64,000 nt of DNA, from contig NZ_LAIJ01000009.1 in assembly GCF_001449115.1 (NCBI RefSeq), positions 1,494,114 to 1,558,113 on the forward strand. Direction: 5' to 3'. The DNA comes from Occallatibacter gabretensis. Its GTDB lineage: Bacteria; Acidobacteriota; Terriglobia; Terriglobales; Acidobacteriaceae. Shown here in pieces: positions 63,548 through 64,000 of this stretch. The position numbers and the translations under genes are program-made. Below the pieces are notes generated by a model. It did not search any database. It saw nothing but the letters and a program-made list of their open reading frames with translations, and had not been told where the DNA came from. Within the stretch, counting starts at the first letter, position 1, and each line of letters starts with the position of its first letter.

Positions 63548-64000
63548 GCGCCAATCCCGTTCTGGAATGGATCTTCCGGGTCGAAAAGCAATGTAGCCTC
63601 TGCCGTTATATATGCGGAACCTGTAATGGAAGGATGCACCACATCGTTTTCCACACGCGCACGGCCTTCAAACACCGTGCCCAGGATCCCTTCCTGCCGC
63701 CACGCTTCACCTGGTGCAATCTTGCCATCGGCAATCAGGCACGCAAGTTTAGCGCTTGTTCCTGTTCCACACGGTGAGCGGTCGTACGCTTTTCCCGGGC
63801 AGAGTACGAAATTCCGGCTATGATTCTCCGTGTCCAGAGGTGGGGAAAATAATTCAATATGATCAATCTCTACATCATTCGCGCCTGTAATGCCTTGCGC
63901 CTTAAGCTGCGTGCGAATCTGCCACGTATACTCCGTTAGATGTTCTACATTCTCGAGCGCAAGCTCTTGCCCGTGATTTTGTGCGAGAAAAAACCAATTT
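63544..64000 (-). CDS. 4-hydroxyproline epimerase / proline racemase family (partial)
   Basis: Only the last 151 residues lie in the window. The segment [14 protein letters not shown] holds the second catalytic cysteine of the family, and [13 protein letters not shown] with [10 protein letters not shown] and GSAYITAE are typical of hydroxyproline 2-epimerase. It would convert trans-4-hydroxy-L-proline to the cis-D form, the first step of the pathway whose next two enzymes follow. The first catalytic cysteine is outside the window. Confidence 0.92.
   Translation of the reverse strand, partial: NWFFLAQNHGQELALENVEHLTEYTWQIRTQLKAQGITGANDVEIDHIELFSPPLDTENHSRNFVLCPGKAYDRSPCGTGTSAKLACLIADGKIAPGEAWRQEGILGTVFEGRARVENDVVHPSITGSAYITAEATLLFDPEDPFQNGIGA

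Overview
This 64 kb window is chromosomal DNA that I read as an acidobacterium of the Terriglobia/Acidobacteriaceae type. This rests on gene content, since no rRNA is present. The clues are an Ig-repeat surface-protein tail with a C-terminal membrane anchor, a bacterial homologue of the archaeal tetraether synthase, PadR-controlled permease genes, tandem secreted amidohydrolases and S9 peptidases, a multihaem cytochrome next to a TPR protein, and many short palindromic repeats between genes. Most genes are GC-rich with C-ending codons. One gene at 2.7-4.8 kb is clearly AT-richer and looks acquired.

Layout. 0-2.6 kb: end of a surface protein, then a 696-residue radical SAM enzyme (Tes-like, candidate membrane-spanning lipid synthase). 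2.6-6.0 kb: a small accessory island with a one-gene AAA ATPase-TOPRIM (PARIS-like) defence candidate, a dense repeat array and two unknown small genes. 6-13 kb: EamA transporter, heptahaem cytochrome and TPR protein, a LEA-like repeat protein, a Tat-exported aldo/keto reductase, a DUF1493-like protein and an M29 aminopeptidase. 13-18 kb: nickel-pincer cofactor genes larE-larC-larB, LarC carrying a very large His-rich insert, then a Wzi-like outer-membrane barrel. 18-33 kb: UDP-glucose dehydrogenase, small exported proteins, S9 peptidases, a PBP4-type carboxypeptidase, folP, two amidohydrolases and recX. 33-42 kb: ABC-2 exporter, alaS with a repeat inserted in its coding sequence, mutY, M28 peptidase. 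42-50 kb: PadR and a MacB-like protein divergent from an ABC exporter around a perfect inverted repeat, VanX-like dipeptidase, OsmC, tRNA-Leu(CAG). 51-56.5 kb: a TolC/YtcA/HlyD/FUSC efflux operon. 56.6-64 kb: MFS transporter, HyuA/HyuB, and a hydroxyproline catabolic set (deaminase, FAD oxidase, epimerase) cut by the window end.

The most unusual signals are not ordinary genes. A roughly 200 bp intergenic module occurs at 7.0-7.3 kb and 42.2-42.5 kb with a partial third copy at 30.1-30.2 kb. It has conserved blocks around a strong GC hairpin and resembles an undescribed structured RNA or repeat. At least four families of short palindromic repeats are present. One spans stop codons, so that unrelated proteins share the same last residues. 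Another has entered the alaS reading frame, and a third sits at the start of an amidohydrolase gene. All functional statements are inferred from reading the sequence; no database search was run.
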